Below, in pieces: positions 11,461 through 24,466 of a stretch of DNA of 64,000 bases (position 1 is the first letter of the stretch; the number at the start of each line of letters is the position of its first letter). Made by a program: the position numbers and the translations under genes. The notes below the pieces were generated by a model, which was given only the letters and a program-made list of their open reading frames with translations, made no database searches and was not told the origin of the DNA. Source of the DNA: Lantana camara (taxonomy: Eukaryota; Streptophyta; Magnoliopsida; Lamiales; Verbenaceae); assembly GCA_037501455.1 (NCBI GenBank), contig CM074855.1, positions 29,669,001-29,733,000 on the forward strand, written 5' to 3'.

Positions 11461-12923
11461 TAATTGGTACATTTTGAGTCTAAGGTTGTTCCTTGTTCTT
11501 TGTTTTGTTCTTAGGTCGTTTCGTGGGTGACAAGGAAGTCTCTTAGAGGTGCTTTGGTCCGTTTCGTTTGGTTTGGTCGACAAGGTGAGGTTTTTCTTCT
11601 TTTAGTTAATACGACCTACAACCCCTATACGTATTTTAAGCCCGCATGCGACTTACGTATATATATTTATGTAAATATGTGTTTGATTAGTATTTTACGG
11701 GAATTGGCCCTTTTACTATGAAATTGTCTGAAAAACAGTTTTATATATATACGTAACCTATTTTACGTTTGTTTGATTTGAAAAGGGTTGGTGTGTGTGA
11801 ACGTTTTTGAAAATAGCGAGATTACGACTTTGAATTAGAAGTCGGAAATTTATGAAATTTCGAAATTTATAAAATTATGGATTATGAATTAAGAAATGGG
11901 CCTGGGGAAGTGGTATCTGATTCTCGGGTCGGCCATGGGGTCGCCGAGCTCTCTCATCAACACAACCCCAATTTTATGTAGGGAAATTCGCCCATCCTCA
12001 GGAGTTCGAGGGGAAGGCGGTTTCTCGAGAACCGGCGGTTAACACCCGTCGGGGAGCGGGTAGGATCCCTCGACTCAAACTTATGACGGGAGAATGGGGT
12101 TGAGGAAGCGCTTGCTCATCCCCAACCGGAGAAGGAGGATTGATTATGAATTTGGTATGCTTTCCGTTTTGGTTATGTTATGAAAGGAGTTAGGTGGGTT
12201 TAAACTCGTTCTGACCGAGTTATTTTGATTTCGATTATGAATATAGTTCGTGAAACGGAAGTGGACTCATAATTTCTAAAATTGGTTGATTTTGGCCTTT
12301 GGCCCTAAGCCTTTTTACTTATATGTATTATCACGGGATAAAACGCTTTAGAATGCAAAAACCATGCCCCGGTTCATGAACTTTCTAATTTGAATATGCT
12401 TTGCTCTTACTTATATGTATGTGTGCGTGGGTTAGCCCCTCACCAATCTTTAGTACTGACCTCTCCTTGTTGTTTTCTTTTTCCCCCTTTGTTTCTTTCG
12501 AGTTGCAGGTTCCAGTTTTGAGAAGTTTGTGCTAGGCGGCGGTCTTCTTTCGAGTTTTGGGTCATATAGAGGGTCTCATCCATTTCGTTTTAAGTTTATT
12601 TTGTACCCTTGAGCTTATGAAGGCATATATATGATTATGAATTTAAAATTGGAAATATTTGTATGTAACATGACTCGTTTCATTACTTTTGTATATTTGG
12701 TTCTTATGTTGAGCATGTGTGTCAATATGTTTGAATCTGGGATTCCGCATGCAATGTTTGTTTATTTTGCTCACTCTGATTTAGGGTCTAGACCGCCTAG
12801 CATAGGAGAGATTTTGTTTGTCTCCCATTCGTCGTAGATTGGCACGTGTGTGAGTTCCCATTTCGTTACACATGTTGGGCTATGGTGCGGGGGATGTAGT
12901 GCTCTGCGCTCCGGGGTTCTACA

Positions 12924-13872
12924 AGTTCTAGATGCTCTGAGCAAGTTTTAGATCTCGCCATTGAAGAAAAGAAACCAAAAGAGGTTGATGGCAAAGACTG
13001 GAAGACCATCAACCGGTTAGCATGTGGAACAATTCTATCGTGTCTCTCCAGAGAACAAAAGTATACTTTCTGTAAGGAAACTTCTGCAAGCAAGCCGTGT
13101 AAGGCATTGGAGGAGAAATTCTTGAAGAAAAACAGTCATAACAAGCTGCATATGAAGAAATGACTGTTTCGCATCACGTATGTTCCCAGTACCACGATGA
13201 ATGAGCACATCACTCAATTTAATTAGCTGGTAGCCGATTTGCTGAATTTGGATGTGACTTTTGAAGACGAGGATCACGCGCTGATGTGGTTGGGATCGCT
13301 TCCGGAGGAGTTCGAGTTTCTTGAGACAACCCTTCTCCATGGAAAGGTTGATGTTTAACTCGGCAAAGTGTGCACAGCCTTATATAGTTATGAACTGAGG
13401 AGGAAGGATAAGAAAGGAAGCACTAATGGAGCAACAGAAGCCCTAGTTGTGAGAGGTCGTCAGCAAAGCCAGTCAAAGGGGAGAAGAGGGAGATCAAAGT
13501 CAAAGAGCAGAGTTGCCAAAGATGAGTGTGCCTTTTGTTACGACAAAGGACACTGGAAGAAAGACTGTCTAAAGTTGAAAAAAGGAAAGACTCCGCAAGA
13601 CGCCAATGTAACCAAATGCAAAAGCGACGCAGAGCCAGATGTTTGCTTAGTGGCTTCATCTTCAACGCCAATTTCAGACGAGTGGATATTGGATTCGGGC
13701 TGCACCTATCATATGTCTCCCGTTCAAGAGTGGTTCTTCAATCTTGGAGAATTCGATGGGGAAGTTGTTTACATGGGAAATGATTAGACATGTAAAATAG
13801 CTGGGATAGGTTCAATCAAGCTACAGAATCACGATGGATCCACCAGAATTCTGAAAAATGTTCGGTTAGTGC
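12924..13872 (+). pseudogene. copia D gag C-terminus and protease
   Basis: This resumes the gag frame after C2. It contains a UBN2-type gag body, then basic K/R/S-rich sequence, a CCHC knuckle (CAFCYDKGHWKKDC, 13532-13573) and the protease active-site region WILDSGCTYHMSP (about 13684-13722). Stops include a TGA at about 13162, a TAA near 13226 and a TAG near 13786. A frame change lies just after the C2 site and another stop near 13356. It is broken at 13872 by element C (TSD AGTGC), and the pre-integrase sequence continues at 43569. Confidence 0.85.
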
Positions 13873-14588
13873 TGTAGCACCCCGGAGCGCAGAGCACTAT
13901 ATCCCCCGCACCATAGCTCGACACATGTAACGAAATGGGAACTCTGCACACCCACCAAGCTACAGCGAACAGGAGATAAACAAAATCTCTCCTAGGCTAG
14001 GCCGTCTAGACCTTAATACAGAGTGCACAGAATAATCAAAAGCAAATGCGGAAGCACCAGGATTTCAAACATACAGATATACATGCTTGAATTAATACAA
14101 GATATACATATTATGCCTACCCCAGGCCAAATAAATCATACAAGTTTCACAATTCCAAATCTGAGACATAATCTGAGACATATTATACATAGTACTAAAA
14201 CTGAAAATTAAATATGCAGTATGCAAAAGACTTAAACTACAGGACTCTCACGAATCAAAAGAAAGACCGCCACCTAGCACGAACCAAAAACTTATACCTA
14301 AAACTTAAAGAAACAAGGGAAAAAAGAAAAACAACGAGGAGAGGTCAGACCTAAAGACTGGTGAGGGGGCTAACACACTCACACGTACATATACATAGGA
14401 GCATAACATATTCAAATAAGAGAAATCCATTAACCGGGGCGTGGTTTTGCAATCTAAAATATTTTATCTCGTGATATTAGATATAAAGAAAAAGGGTTTA
14501 AGGCCGAAGGCCAAAATCAACCAAATTTTAGAAATTAGAAGTCTACTCCCATTTCACGAGTCATAATCATAATCAAAATCAAACTAAT

Positions 14589-16513
14589 GTTAGAAAACAC
14601 GAATCAAAAAGCAGCGGAAATTTAAAATTTTTCCAACTAAATGATCTTGGACTCGTAATCGTGTATCCAAATTCGAAGGAATTAGAAACTTACTTTCTTA
14701 ATTGTCTTTCTTGAAGCGTTTCAAGCCACCCAAGAACGCTCTTCTCGCGGCTTGATCCCCTCTCCTTGGTAAAGCTCGAATCTTCAAACTTCTAACTTGA
14801 AGCTCTCTAGAGATAGTCCACCAACTTGACTAAAATCTAACTAGTAAGAATGCTAGTTCTCTAGTTAGTGTTTAGGCTTAACCTAGGGTTTTGTTTATCT
14901 TGGAGAAAGGATGGTGTTCAACACATGAACCAAAAGAATTCTCGATTAGCTCCAAGAGGAGCTCGAGCTCCCCTATTTATAAGAAGGGAGTGGCCGAAAT
15001 TCCTAGTCCTCATGTACTAAGGATTTGGTCCCTCTCTCCTATTACTTGATCATCAAGTAATTTTGACTTTGACTTTGAATTCAAATTCAAATCAACTTTC
15101 AAGAGAGCTAAAATATCCAAACTATTTTTGGATAATTTTATACTTTATTTATTTAAAATAAATAACTTATTTTATCTAATTAATTAATTCACAATTAATT
15201 AAATAGATTATTTTTCTCCAAAATTAGACTTTCTTTTTAATTCAAAATTAAACCAAAGTCTATTAAATAATTAACAAATTAATTATTTAATATATATACA
15301 ATATATATATATTCACGTGAGACACGTGTCATAATGACACGTGTCACTCACGTGACCCACACGTGTGGAACCCTCTCGGCCCGATTAACTCGTTTAAGCA
15401 TTTTAAAGCCTCAACTCATGTAACCAAGTTGTTGTGTGTGACCCTCTAGGTTCTCAATTCAATTAGCAGTGAACCTAATTAATTAATTCACTAATTAATT
15501 AATCAGTCCACAGATTAAACGACCATAGTCTAGCAACAGGTGTTTAACCCCTAGCTGAATTGGAATGTTGAGATTCGACAGAACCTTTAAGTCATTGATT
15601 CATGTGAGATACAATCCTCCTACTTGCTATCTCTCAACCAAGATCTAGGGTAAGGGAATAATCAGAACCCTAATAATCCGGTCTTAAAGCTAAGTGCATT
15701 TCATATCCATTTGATCTCAATCCAAGAAACCCTTTTCTTGATGTCTTGATCTACTGCCTTCGCCAAGAACTCCATATGGCATATGAATGACTTACACAAT
15801 AAGAGAACACCTTGCAAATGCAAGTGTAGGTCCTTTCTTGATTCTCATTCACTTTCATGAATCACTTGTGCAACCCCAGCATAAGCCTTGAATCAGTTGT
15901 CTAAGGCGACACCCTTTGAAGCTTATACCTAAGACTACAGAGTTAACTCATAAAGTGACAAGGAACCTCAAGTCTAAGGATCAATTAATCATATCAATGA
16001 CTCATGAGATATTTCCTAATCTGGAAGTTTCCATTTCCTGAAATAGAAACTTCCTTTCCCATTTAGGAATCTTCTCACACGGGGCACCTCAGTGAACTTA
16101 CTTATTGAAGTAAGCACCCTCATGTATCACGCACGTATCAACTATACACTTTGCACCTCCATGAAACAAGGTGGTCCTTCTTAAGGGCGTGATCCCACAT
16201 GCAAGCCTTAGAGGAGTCAGGTTGACACTCTCACTGTCTGTAGGACTCATCGGCTTGGAGCATTTTACTAATCATGACTTATGTGATATAGGGCTCGTTT
16301 CATGAACCATTTCACCTAAATGGTAGAGTCCTAAAGTCATCAGGATTAGGGGAGTTGTCATACATGCACAGCTAAAGTAAACGCATACCAAACAAGAGCA
16401 TATAAAGAAGTGTTGCCTCAATACGTTATTTTATTCAAAGATTGTCTGTGATTACAATAAGGAAAAGCACAAAACGGATATACAATCGGCTTTCTAGGGC
16501 ACTATTCCTAACA
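14589..16513 (-). mobile_element. solo LTR of copia family A, antisense (A1)
   Basis: 1,925 bp, TGTTAGAAAACACG...ATTCCTAACA: the reverse complement of the LTRs of the full copia A element (47806-49713). Flanked by a perfect TSD ACTAA (14584-14588 and 16514-16518). The empty site is visible in the other C LTR at 21738-21742 (actaatttagcaagtac). No internal sequence remains, so it is a solo LTR. It keeps the antisense TATA region (near 14975) and a CACGTG cluster (about 15303-15366). Confidence 0.93.
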
Positions 16514-17031
16514 ACTAACTCAGCGAGTACCAGTTTCCAACCAACCTAATTCATATTCATAATCAAAATTCATAAATAAATACAAAGTTCAAAGTCAATC
16601 CAACCTTCTCCGTTTGGGGATGAGGAGACGTCCCCTCAACCCTGGTTCTCTCGTCAAAATGTATGAGTCGAGATCCTACCCGTTCCTTCAACGGTGGCTC
16701 CCTTCGGCTCAAGAAATCCGCCTTCTCCTCGACCTCCCGAGGTTTGGCTAAGTCTCTCAAAGGTGGAGTCGTGTTGATGGGAGAGCTTGGCGATCCCACG
16801 GTCGATCCGAGTTACCATACCACTTCCCCGAGGCCAAGTTCAAAATTCATAAAGATCAAAATCCCGCAGAGCTTATCTTTCAAAGTTAAATCTTGCTAGT
16901 TCGAAACACACACACACCAACCCTTTTCAAAACAAATAAACAAAAATATAGCCTACATATATTTAAAAGCCTTTTTCAAATGGTTCCATAACAAACGGGT
17001 CAATTCCCACAAAATACGTATCAAACATGTA

Positions 17032-17033
<2 letters not shown>

Positions 17034-17082
<49 letters not shown>
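17034..17082. repeat. (TA)n microsatellite in C LTR
   Basis: About 24 uninterrupted TA units. The equivalent run in the right LTR (22227-22267) is the copia B insertion target. Confidence 0.9.
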
Positions 17083-17087
<5 letters not shown>

Positions 17088-17955
17088 AGTCGCATGTGGG
17101 CTTAAAACTCAGGTAGGGTTGTAGGTCATATTAACTAAAAGAAAGAAACCTCATCTTGATGATCAAACCGAACGGGACGACCTAAAACACACCTATGGAA
17201 CCTCCTCGTTGCCAACGGGGCAAACCTCTCTCAGATTTGACGAAGAATTGAGGCCGAACGAGCAAGAAATCACCATGAATGAATAGTAATTGGAGCCTCT
17301 CTTTTTCTTCCTTCCTTGATCTCGATTTGCTGCTTCTTTCTCTTCTTCCTTGACCGAGTCCAAGAATGGGGGCTGGGTAGAGTTAAAGGGGGGTTAATTT
17401 AGGGTCACATAGGTTAAATAATCGGGTCATTTGGTCAAGAAACGAAAGAGTTATGTCCAAAACCGTAAAGGGTGGCAGTCACGAGCGAAAGGTTTGGTTC
17501 GGGCAAAATTTGGGGGATTAAATGGGCTTAGAAAAATACAAAATTTGGTTCTTTAGCTCCATATCTTCGTTACGAGTCCAGCGCCACTTCCAGAATTTGA
17601 ATTCAAATTCTCGAGCTCAAGTTACGCCTTCCGGAACCCAAGGTGCACTAAAACAAGTTAAGCCCTAGAGTCCCTAACAAACAAAATGGTTTAAAAACCG
17701 TAACAAACGAACTTAAAAATGCATAACGAGCACGTAAGCAAGTTCATAACACATTTATTTCATGCATATCACTTAGTCACAAAAATTAGAATCGAAAGCG
17801 GGTTCAAACGGGGAAAAACTTCAAATATTCAAACACATACTTAACAAATAACTCAAATAAATTCAAAAAATATCACGTAACAATATAATAAGCATATAAT
17901 TGAATGTTTGTTACACACAACCATCCATGTTTTTTGCATGAATAAATAATTTAAA

Positions 17956-18257
17956 GGGAAAAAGATTTTTTGCCATCCGAACTTTGGATCTTTTTGCAAT
18001 TTACCATCCCAACAAACTTTTGTTACACACAGCCATCCAATCTTTGCATTTGTAACATACAACCATCTAAAATTTTCTTTTTGGTGGTGTTAACTAAAAA
18101 ACATGACACGTGGTATGTTTATAAAACGTACAAATCAGTTGTATTTTCACCAAAACCCAAAAAAAAAAAAAAATTAGATGGCGGTTTGCAACGAAAGTTT
18201 GTTGGGATGGTAAATTGCAAGAAGACGCAAAGTTCGGATGGCAAAATTTTTTTCCCC
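17956..18257. mobile_element. Mutator-type MITE, 302 bp
   Basis: Long terminal inverted repeats of about 70 bp. The left arm begins GGGAAAAAGATTTTTTGCCA. The right arm, read in reverse complement, begins GGGGAAAAAAATTTTGCCA. Both continue through 'tccgaactttg' and 'caatttaccatcccaacaaa'. Flanked by a perfect 9-bp TSD TAATTTAAA (17947-17955 and 18258-18266), the length typical of Mutator-like elements. The sister LTR has the uninterrupted site (ataatttaaatacgcaatt, about 43492-43510). No coding capacity. Confidence 0.9.
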
Positions 18258-18325
18258 TAATTTAAATGCGCAATTAACACTCCTATTACAATATACCCGT
18301 ACGACCAAAAAACTGGGATGTTACA

Positions 18326-18340
18326 ACCTCTCCCCCTTCA
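18326..18340 (-). promoter_or_regulatory. polypurine tract of element C
   Basis: On the minus strand this reads AAGGGGGAGAGGT directly before the 3' LTR. It is the plus-strand primer site for reverse transcription, and it confirms the minus orientation. Confidence 0.8.
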
Positions 18341-19860
18341 AAGGACCTGTCCTCAGGTCCTAAAGTAGGGTCTTGATTGACTCTGGAACGAACTCAACTC
18401 AATGCTTTCGCTGCGCCACTCTGATCCAAGTGAGCTGAAGACTCCTCGGGGTCTTCTCTCTTCTTCAAGCCACGAAGCTCTCGAAGTCTCGCCAAACAAC
18501 CTTGTTGTGAGAAAATAGGTCAACTCATTGGAACGAGCAACCCCTCGATTCTCATGAAATCTCCTTAGCCTTAGCAAACCGTACACTAAGTCCTCGGCCA
18601 TTTGCTCCCACTTCCAAATAGAATTCGAAGTAGTTGAAGAATCTTACCGATTCTTGATGTTCGGTCTTCACCTGATGGCACATTAGACATCGCTACACTA
18701 GGTCTAGAAAGTCTCTTCTTATGCCAATACATCATTAAGGATTCTTCAAGTCCTCGAACAAAGAGTAGGGTAACTTTGTGACCTTGCACTTCTAGAGGTG
18801 TAAACTACACTCTTCCGAAATCCATGTGCAACTAAAACCTTCCTTAGTGCCTCGATTGTAACAGAGTAGTTTTGAGTATTCTCGGGTAGCAAAGCTAGCA
18901 TCGAAGGCACTCTCTCTTCAAACACCTCTTTCCACTCAAATGGTGCCTATTCCTTGCCATTCATGTCAACGGGATGGCCATTCCTAGCAGGACGAATCTC
19001 TTGTTGAATCCCGATAACAATAGAGACTTATTCTCTCAAGCAATTCTCGATTCTTCGGCTCGAACACGTAGTTGATAATACCCTTATAGAAACCACACTT
19101 GGCACCATCCACGAAACACTGGAGAAGAACGAGTAACTCCCAAAATGAGCGAAGGGTATTTATCTTCCACAGTTAACCTGTGTAGCTCATTGTAGTTTTT
19201 ACTCATCCTAAGCACTCGAACGGATAAAACCACCTTCTAAGAGCTCATCGAACTACGCCTTGAATTCCAACGACTTAGCTAAAGCCACCTGGAAGTGGGT
19301 CTTCGAACAAGATTCAACTCCGAGATAAAGATCACGACAACCTCAGTGTCCCTATCAAGTAGTAACGAATTCCAACCTTTAATGAACATCAAGAAAGTCT
19401 TACTACGATCCTTGTCTCCTCAAGCTTGGCTCAACCCTTCGGTTACCCTAAAGGCAAGTCACAAAGCTCGTTGCACCGTCCCGGAATAACCAACCGCTAC
19501 TACAAAGGATATAAATGGGTTAGCCTTCAATCTCCTACTTGAAAATATCGTTGAGTCCCAGACGGACCTCCTAAAAGCAGCTACCAACTCGACACACTGC
19601 TCGAACAACCAACCCACGTCTAAGGTAGCTCCGTACCTCAACAAGGCGTCTTCAAGCAAACCACCAGGCAAACTCGGCCCTCACAACTCACCAAAAACTC
19701 CCGACACTTAACCTTACCAAACTCTCCCCAAGAAGAGAGTTTCCACAAAAGAAGGCAACAAACACAACAACAACAAGCACCGAGGAGTAACTAAACGAGA
19801 AGAAAAGTAAGCAAGTGGATTTCCCCGAAATAAAATATGCATGGATGAGATGCCATGAAT
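18341..19860 (-). pseudogene. collapsed pol region of element C
   Basis: No long frame. On the minus strand, at about 19270-19150, a run contains FDELLEGGFIRSS and then, after stops and an apparent deletion, NYNELHRLTVEDKYPS. This resembles the start of a gypsy reverse transcriptase (the 'lleKGfIRpS' and 'R.LN.vT..dkYPlP' blocks). Just below gag, at about 19880-19780, a 'MVKGTLSIHGISSMHILF' stretch sits where the protease should be, with no DSG/DTG triad. The catalytic YxDD block and integrase were not seen. Large internal deletions are the simplest reading. Assignment to RT is tentative. Confidence 0.45.
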
Positions 19861-20876
19861 GCTTAATGTACCTTTCACCATAGCGGTGGTGTCGATCTCG
19901 GCATCAAATTCTTCACCTTCACTTGCATCAACTCGGACTTGACTAGAAGTCTTGGAAACCGGCTCTTCGTAGGCATCAGATTCTTGTTCTCTGGGTAACC
20001 ATTCACTAAATGTCCAAACTCTCCACACTTGAAGCATCTACCCGAGTTCTTCCTACAAACTTCTTCCGTATGATTCGGGCTTCGACAATAAAAACATTGA
20101 ATTATTTCTGGTGGAGGAGGCTTCGAATCCATCTTTGGTAGTCGAAGCTTCTTTTTCTTCTTGGTGTCATTGACATCTTAAAATTCTTGAAGTTTCTTTT
20201 GGGAAACGGATCTCTTGCCAAACTCGAATTCGATCCTTGTTCTTGTCCCAGATAGGAAGTGTGAGACTTTGACCGTTGATTATTCATTTCCTCTTGAACT
20301 GCCCTTCTAACTTCCTCGGACCATGTATGCACCGGTGAAGCTTGAAAAACTTGGTGAACATTATCCCGACGCTCTTTTATATAGCTTCGGGGCTTTAGGG
20401 AAATCTTTGTTGGCTCCCGAACTCTCAAGTTCTAATATGAGATCATCTATCATCTTCAATTCTTGTTCAAGATCCAAAAATTCTCGAAGTCTTCTTACCA
20501 TCACACTTGGAGGAATATACTTGTAGCAACAAAATTCCCGGACGAATTTCTCCCAAGTGAATTCTTCTTTGGACTCTTCAAATCGTGATCTTACTTCCTT
20601 TAGCCATTTTGAAGCTTGATCTTCGAGTAAACGAGAAGTGCAATTTACCTTTTCTTGTGATGTCCCTGGATAATTTTCCCAAATCCGTATCACCTCGGAT
20701 AACCATTCTTCAGATTTGACATCGTCACCTCCAAACCATTTCGGCAAATCAAAATCTTCAAACTTCTTGTATACCAAGATACTTACTTCACTTGTCCTTC
20801 TTTCGATGACATATGTTGATGTAAAGATGCCATCCTGAGATAAGAAATCAATTCCAAAAAATATCGATGCGTGCAT
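19861..20876 (-). pseudogene. gypsy-type gag of element C
   Basis: From the ATG at 20874-20876 the frame runs about 171 codons. It has a retrotransposon-gag pattern: FDLPKWFGG, then WLSEVIRIWENYPG, CTSRLLEDQASKWLKEV, and FTWEKFVREFCCYKYIPPSV. It shifts frame near 20400 and again near 20130. The last part carries two knuckles: CFYCRSPNHTEEVC (C-x2-C-x4-H-x4-C) and CFKCGEFGHLVNGYP, in which the final Cys is replaced. Gag forms the particle that packages the RNA. This copy is broken by two frameshifts and the lost knuckle residue. Confidence 0.82.
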
Positions 20877-21027
20877 GGTTTAGTGCATGTTCTTGTGAAC
20901 AATTAATACAAATTAGAACTAGTAATTCACGTAGAAGTGAGAATGAATGCAAACAAACACATAATCCTAAGCCGAACGACCTAGATAGACGTGACACGAC
21001 ACTAGAGCTCCGATTTTACAACTAAGA

Positions 21028-21039
21028 GCTCTGATACCA
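21028..21039 (-). promoter_or_regulatory. PBS of element C
   Basis: Minus strand TGGTATCAGAGC, eight bases from the 5' LTR end. Complementary to initiator-Met tRNA. Confidence 0.88.
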
Positions 21040-24000
21040 CTTAAGGATGTAGCACCCCAGAGCTCAGAGCTCTACATCCCCCGCACCATAGCCCGACACG
21101 TGTAATGAAATGGAAACTCCGCACACGCACCAAGCTAGACGATCTCTCTTAGGCTAGACGATCTTGACCCTAATACAGAGTGCACAGAATAATTAAAAGC
21201 AAATGCGGAAGCACCAGGATTTCAAACATACAGATATACATGCTTGAATTAATACAAGATATACACATTATGCCCACCCCGGGCCAAATAAATCATACAA
21301 GTTTCACAATTCCAAATTTGAGACATAATCTTAGACATATTATACATAGTACCAAAACTGAAAAGTAAAGATGCAGTATTCAAAAGACTCAAACTACAGG
21401 ACTCTCATGACTTAAAAAAAGGCCGCCGCCTAACACCAACCAAAAACATGTACTGCAACTTAAAGAAACAAGGGGAAAAAGAAAAACAACGAGGAGGGGC
21501 CAGTCCTAAAGTCTGTGATGGGGCTAACACATTCACACATACATATACATAGGAGCATAGCATATTCAAATAAGAGAAATCCATGAACCGAGACGTGGTT
21601 TTTGCAGGCTAAAACATTTTATGCTATGATATTAGATATAAAGAAAAAGGGTTTAAGGCCGAAGGCTAAAATCAACCAAATTTTAGAAATTAGAAGTCCA
21701 CTCCCGTTTCACGAATCATAATCAAAATCAAAATCAAACTAATTTAGCAAGTACGAGTTTCCAACCAACCTACTTCATATTCATAAATAAATACAAAGTT
21801 CAAAGTCAATCCAACCTTCTCCGTTTGGGGATGAGGAGACGTCCCCTCAACCCCGGTTCTCTCGTCAAAATGTATGAGTCGGGGGATCCTACCCGCTCCT
21901 TGGCTATCGTCGACTCAAGAAACCCATCTTTCCTCGACCTCCCAAGATTGGGCTAAGTCTCTCAAAGGTGGAGTCGTGTTGATGGGAGAGCTCGGTGACC
22001 CCATGGCCGACCCGAGTTACCAAACCACTTCCCCCCGGGCCCAGTTCAAAATTCATAAAGATCAAAATCCCACAGAGCTTATCTTTCAAAGCTAAATCTC
22101 GCTAGTTCAAAACACACACACCAACCCTTTTCAAAACAAATAAACAAAAATATAGCGTACATATATTTAAAGGTCTTTTTCAAATGGTTCCATAACAAAC
22201 GGGCCAATTCCCACAAAATACGTATCAAACACGTATCTATCTATCTATATATATATATATATATATAGGTTAGGAATAGTGCCCTTAAAGTAGATGTTTG
22301 CTTTACTATTTCCTTGTAAAATCACAAACAATCTTTAGATAATAAACGAAATGATTTTGTTCATAGGCAATCACTTCTTTATGTGCTTATTTATGTCTGT
22401 TTGGGTTTGACTGTGTTTTGCATATACTGAACTCCCCTAATCCGATGAGGCCGTTATGAACTTTGTCGTTATAGGAACGACACATGAAACAAGTTCTTAA
22501 CTCCATAGGCGAGGATTAGAAACTTCTCCAAGTCAATAAGTCCGACAGACAGTGGGAATGTCGACCTTGACTCTGCTGAGACTTGCTTATGTGATTATGT
22601 CCTTTTGAAGGATCACTCAATTTCATGGAGTGATAAGTGCATACAATGATGTGTTCATAATACATAAGGGTGATTGTTACAAGAACTTCATCACTGAGAT
22701 GTCCCGCGCGAGAACATTCCTAAATGGGAAAGGAAGTAAACTTCCAGATTAGGAAATATCTCACAGGTCAGTGACGTGATTCATTAATCCTTAGACTTGA
22801 GATTCTATAATGTCTCATATGAGCTAACTGTTAGGAATAGTACCCTAGAAAGCCGATTGTATATCCGCTTTGTACTTTTCCTTATTGTAATCACAGACAA
22901 TCTTTGAATAAAATAACGAATTAAGGCAACACTTCTTTATATGCTCTTGTTTGGTATGCGTTTACTTTAGCTGTGCATGTATGAACTCCCCTAATCCTGA
23001 TGGCTTTAGGACTCTACCATTTAGGTGAAATGGTTCATGAAACGAGCCCTATATCACATAAGTCATGATTAGTAAAATACTCCAAGCCAGTGAGTCCTAC
23101 AGACAGTGGGAGTGTCAACCTGACTCCTCTAAGGCTTGCTTGTGGGATCACGGCCTTAAGAAGGACCACCTTGTTTCATGGAGGTGCAAAGTGTATAGTT
23201 GATACGTGCGTGATACATGAGAGTGCTTACTTCAATAAGTAAGTTCACTGAGGTGCCCCGTGCGAGAAGATTCCTAAATGGGAAAGGAAGTTTCTATTTC
23301 AGGAAATAGAAACTTCCAGATTAGGAAATATGTCACGAGTCATTGATGTGATTAATTGATCTTTAGACTTGAGGTTCCATGTCACTTTATAAGCTAACTC
23401 TGTAGTCTTAGGTATAAGCTTTAAAGGGTGTCGCCTTAGACAACTGATTCAAGGCTTATGCTGGGGCTGCACAAGTGACTCGTGAAAGTGAATGAGAATC
23501 AAGGTAGGACCTACACTTGCATTTGCAACGTGATCTCTTATTGTGTAAGTCATTCATATGCCATATGGAGTCCTTGGCGAAGGTAGTAGATCAAGACATC
23601 AAGAAAAGGGTTTCTTGGATTGAGATCAAATGGATATGAAATGCACTTAGCTTTAAGACCAGATTATTAGGGTTCTGATTATTCCCTTACCCTATATCTT
23701 GGTTGAGAGATAGTAAGTAGGAGGATTGTATCTCACATGAATCAATGACTTAAAGGTTCTGTTGAATCGAGACTTTCCAATTCAGCTAGGGGTTAAACAC
23801 CTGTTTCTGGACTATGGTCGTTTAATCTGTGGACTGATTAATTAATTAGTGAATTAATTAATTAGGGTCACTGCTAATTGAATTGAGAACCTTGAGGGTC
23901 ACACACAACAACTTGGTTACATGAGTTGATGCTTTAAAATGATTAAACGACACCACAAAAAAATTGATGATTACCTACAGAAATATTCGTAGGTAATTTG

Positions 24001-24434
24001 TAGAAAAATTAATTTATTGACAGATTATAGACGAACTACCTACGGAATTCACTTTGTAGGTAAAAGGGCCTGTAGCAAAATATATCTACGGATTATTTAC
24101 AGATTAGAGACAATATTTTTCTACGATTAAGTTCCGTAGGAAAATTGTAGGTAATTTGTGAAAAATATGTCGACTTGAATTTATCACTTGTTGACTATTT
24201 TCAACAGATTATTTACAAAAAATCTGTCGATAAATTTAATTATTTATTTTAAATTATTAAAATATATCTATAGAATTTTCACAGAAAATCCACCGATAAA
24301 TTTTCCATAAAGAAACATTTTCAATTTCTCTTAATTTTTTGGTATTTTCAGAATAAATTTTCTAGAAAAATTAATTATTAATATTTTTAAATTATTGTTG
24401 TTATTCAATTTGTCATCAGAATTTCTACGGCCCT

Positions 24435-24435
<1 letters not shown>

Positions 24436-24466
<31 letters not shown>
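24436..24466. repeat. (TAG)n microsatellite at the F insertion site
   Basis: About ten TAG units end at the left TSD of F. On the other side of F a long (TTA)n run begins (27773-27830). Confidence 0.9.

Larger units (their letters stand above)
9260..12923 (+). mobile_element. solo gypsy-type LTR C2
   Basis: 3,664 bp from TGTAACATCCC to GGGGTTCTACA, flanked by a perfect TSD AGTTC (9255-9259 and 12924-12928) inside D gag. Its ends and much of its body match, in reverse complement, the LTRs of element C (13873-18325 and 21048-43563). Compare the segment ending 12923 with the reverse complement of 13873 onward. There is no PBS, PPT or internal domain, so it is a solo LTR left by recombination between two LTRs. 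It is longer than the C LTRs because of a central segment (about 10020-11510) that they lack. That segment holds a GC-rich motif cluster and a tandem repeat. Confidence 0.88.
13873..18325 (-). repeat. left (3') LTR of element C, with solo A and a MITE inside
   Basis: It runs from TGTAGCACCCCGG to CTGGGATGTTACA. Sequence at 13873-14588 and 16519-18325 matches the right LTR at 21048-22267 and 42653-43563. The insertion at 14589-16513 and the MITE at 17956-18257 are absent from the right LTR, which serves as an empty-site control. A (TA)n run at about 17034-17082 corresponds to the place in the right LTR where copia B landed. Confidence 0.88.
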
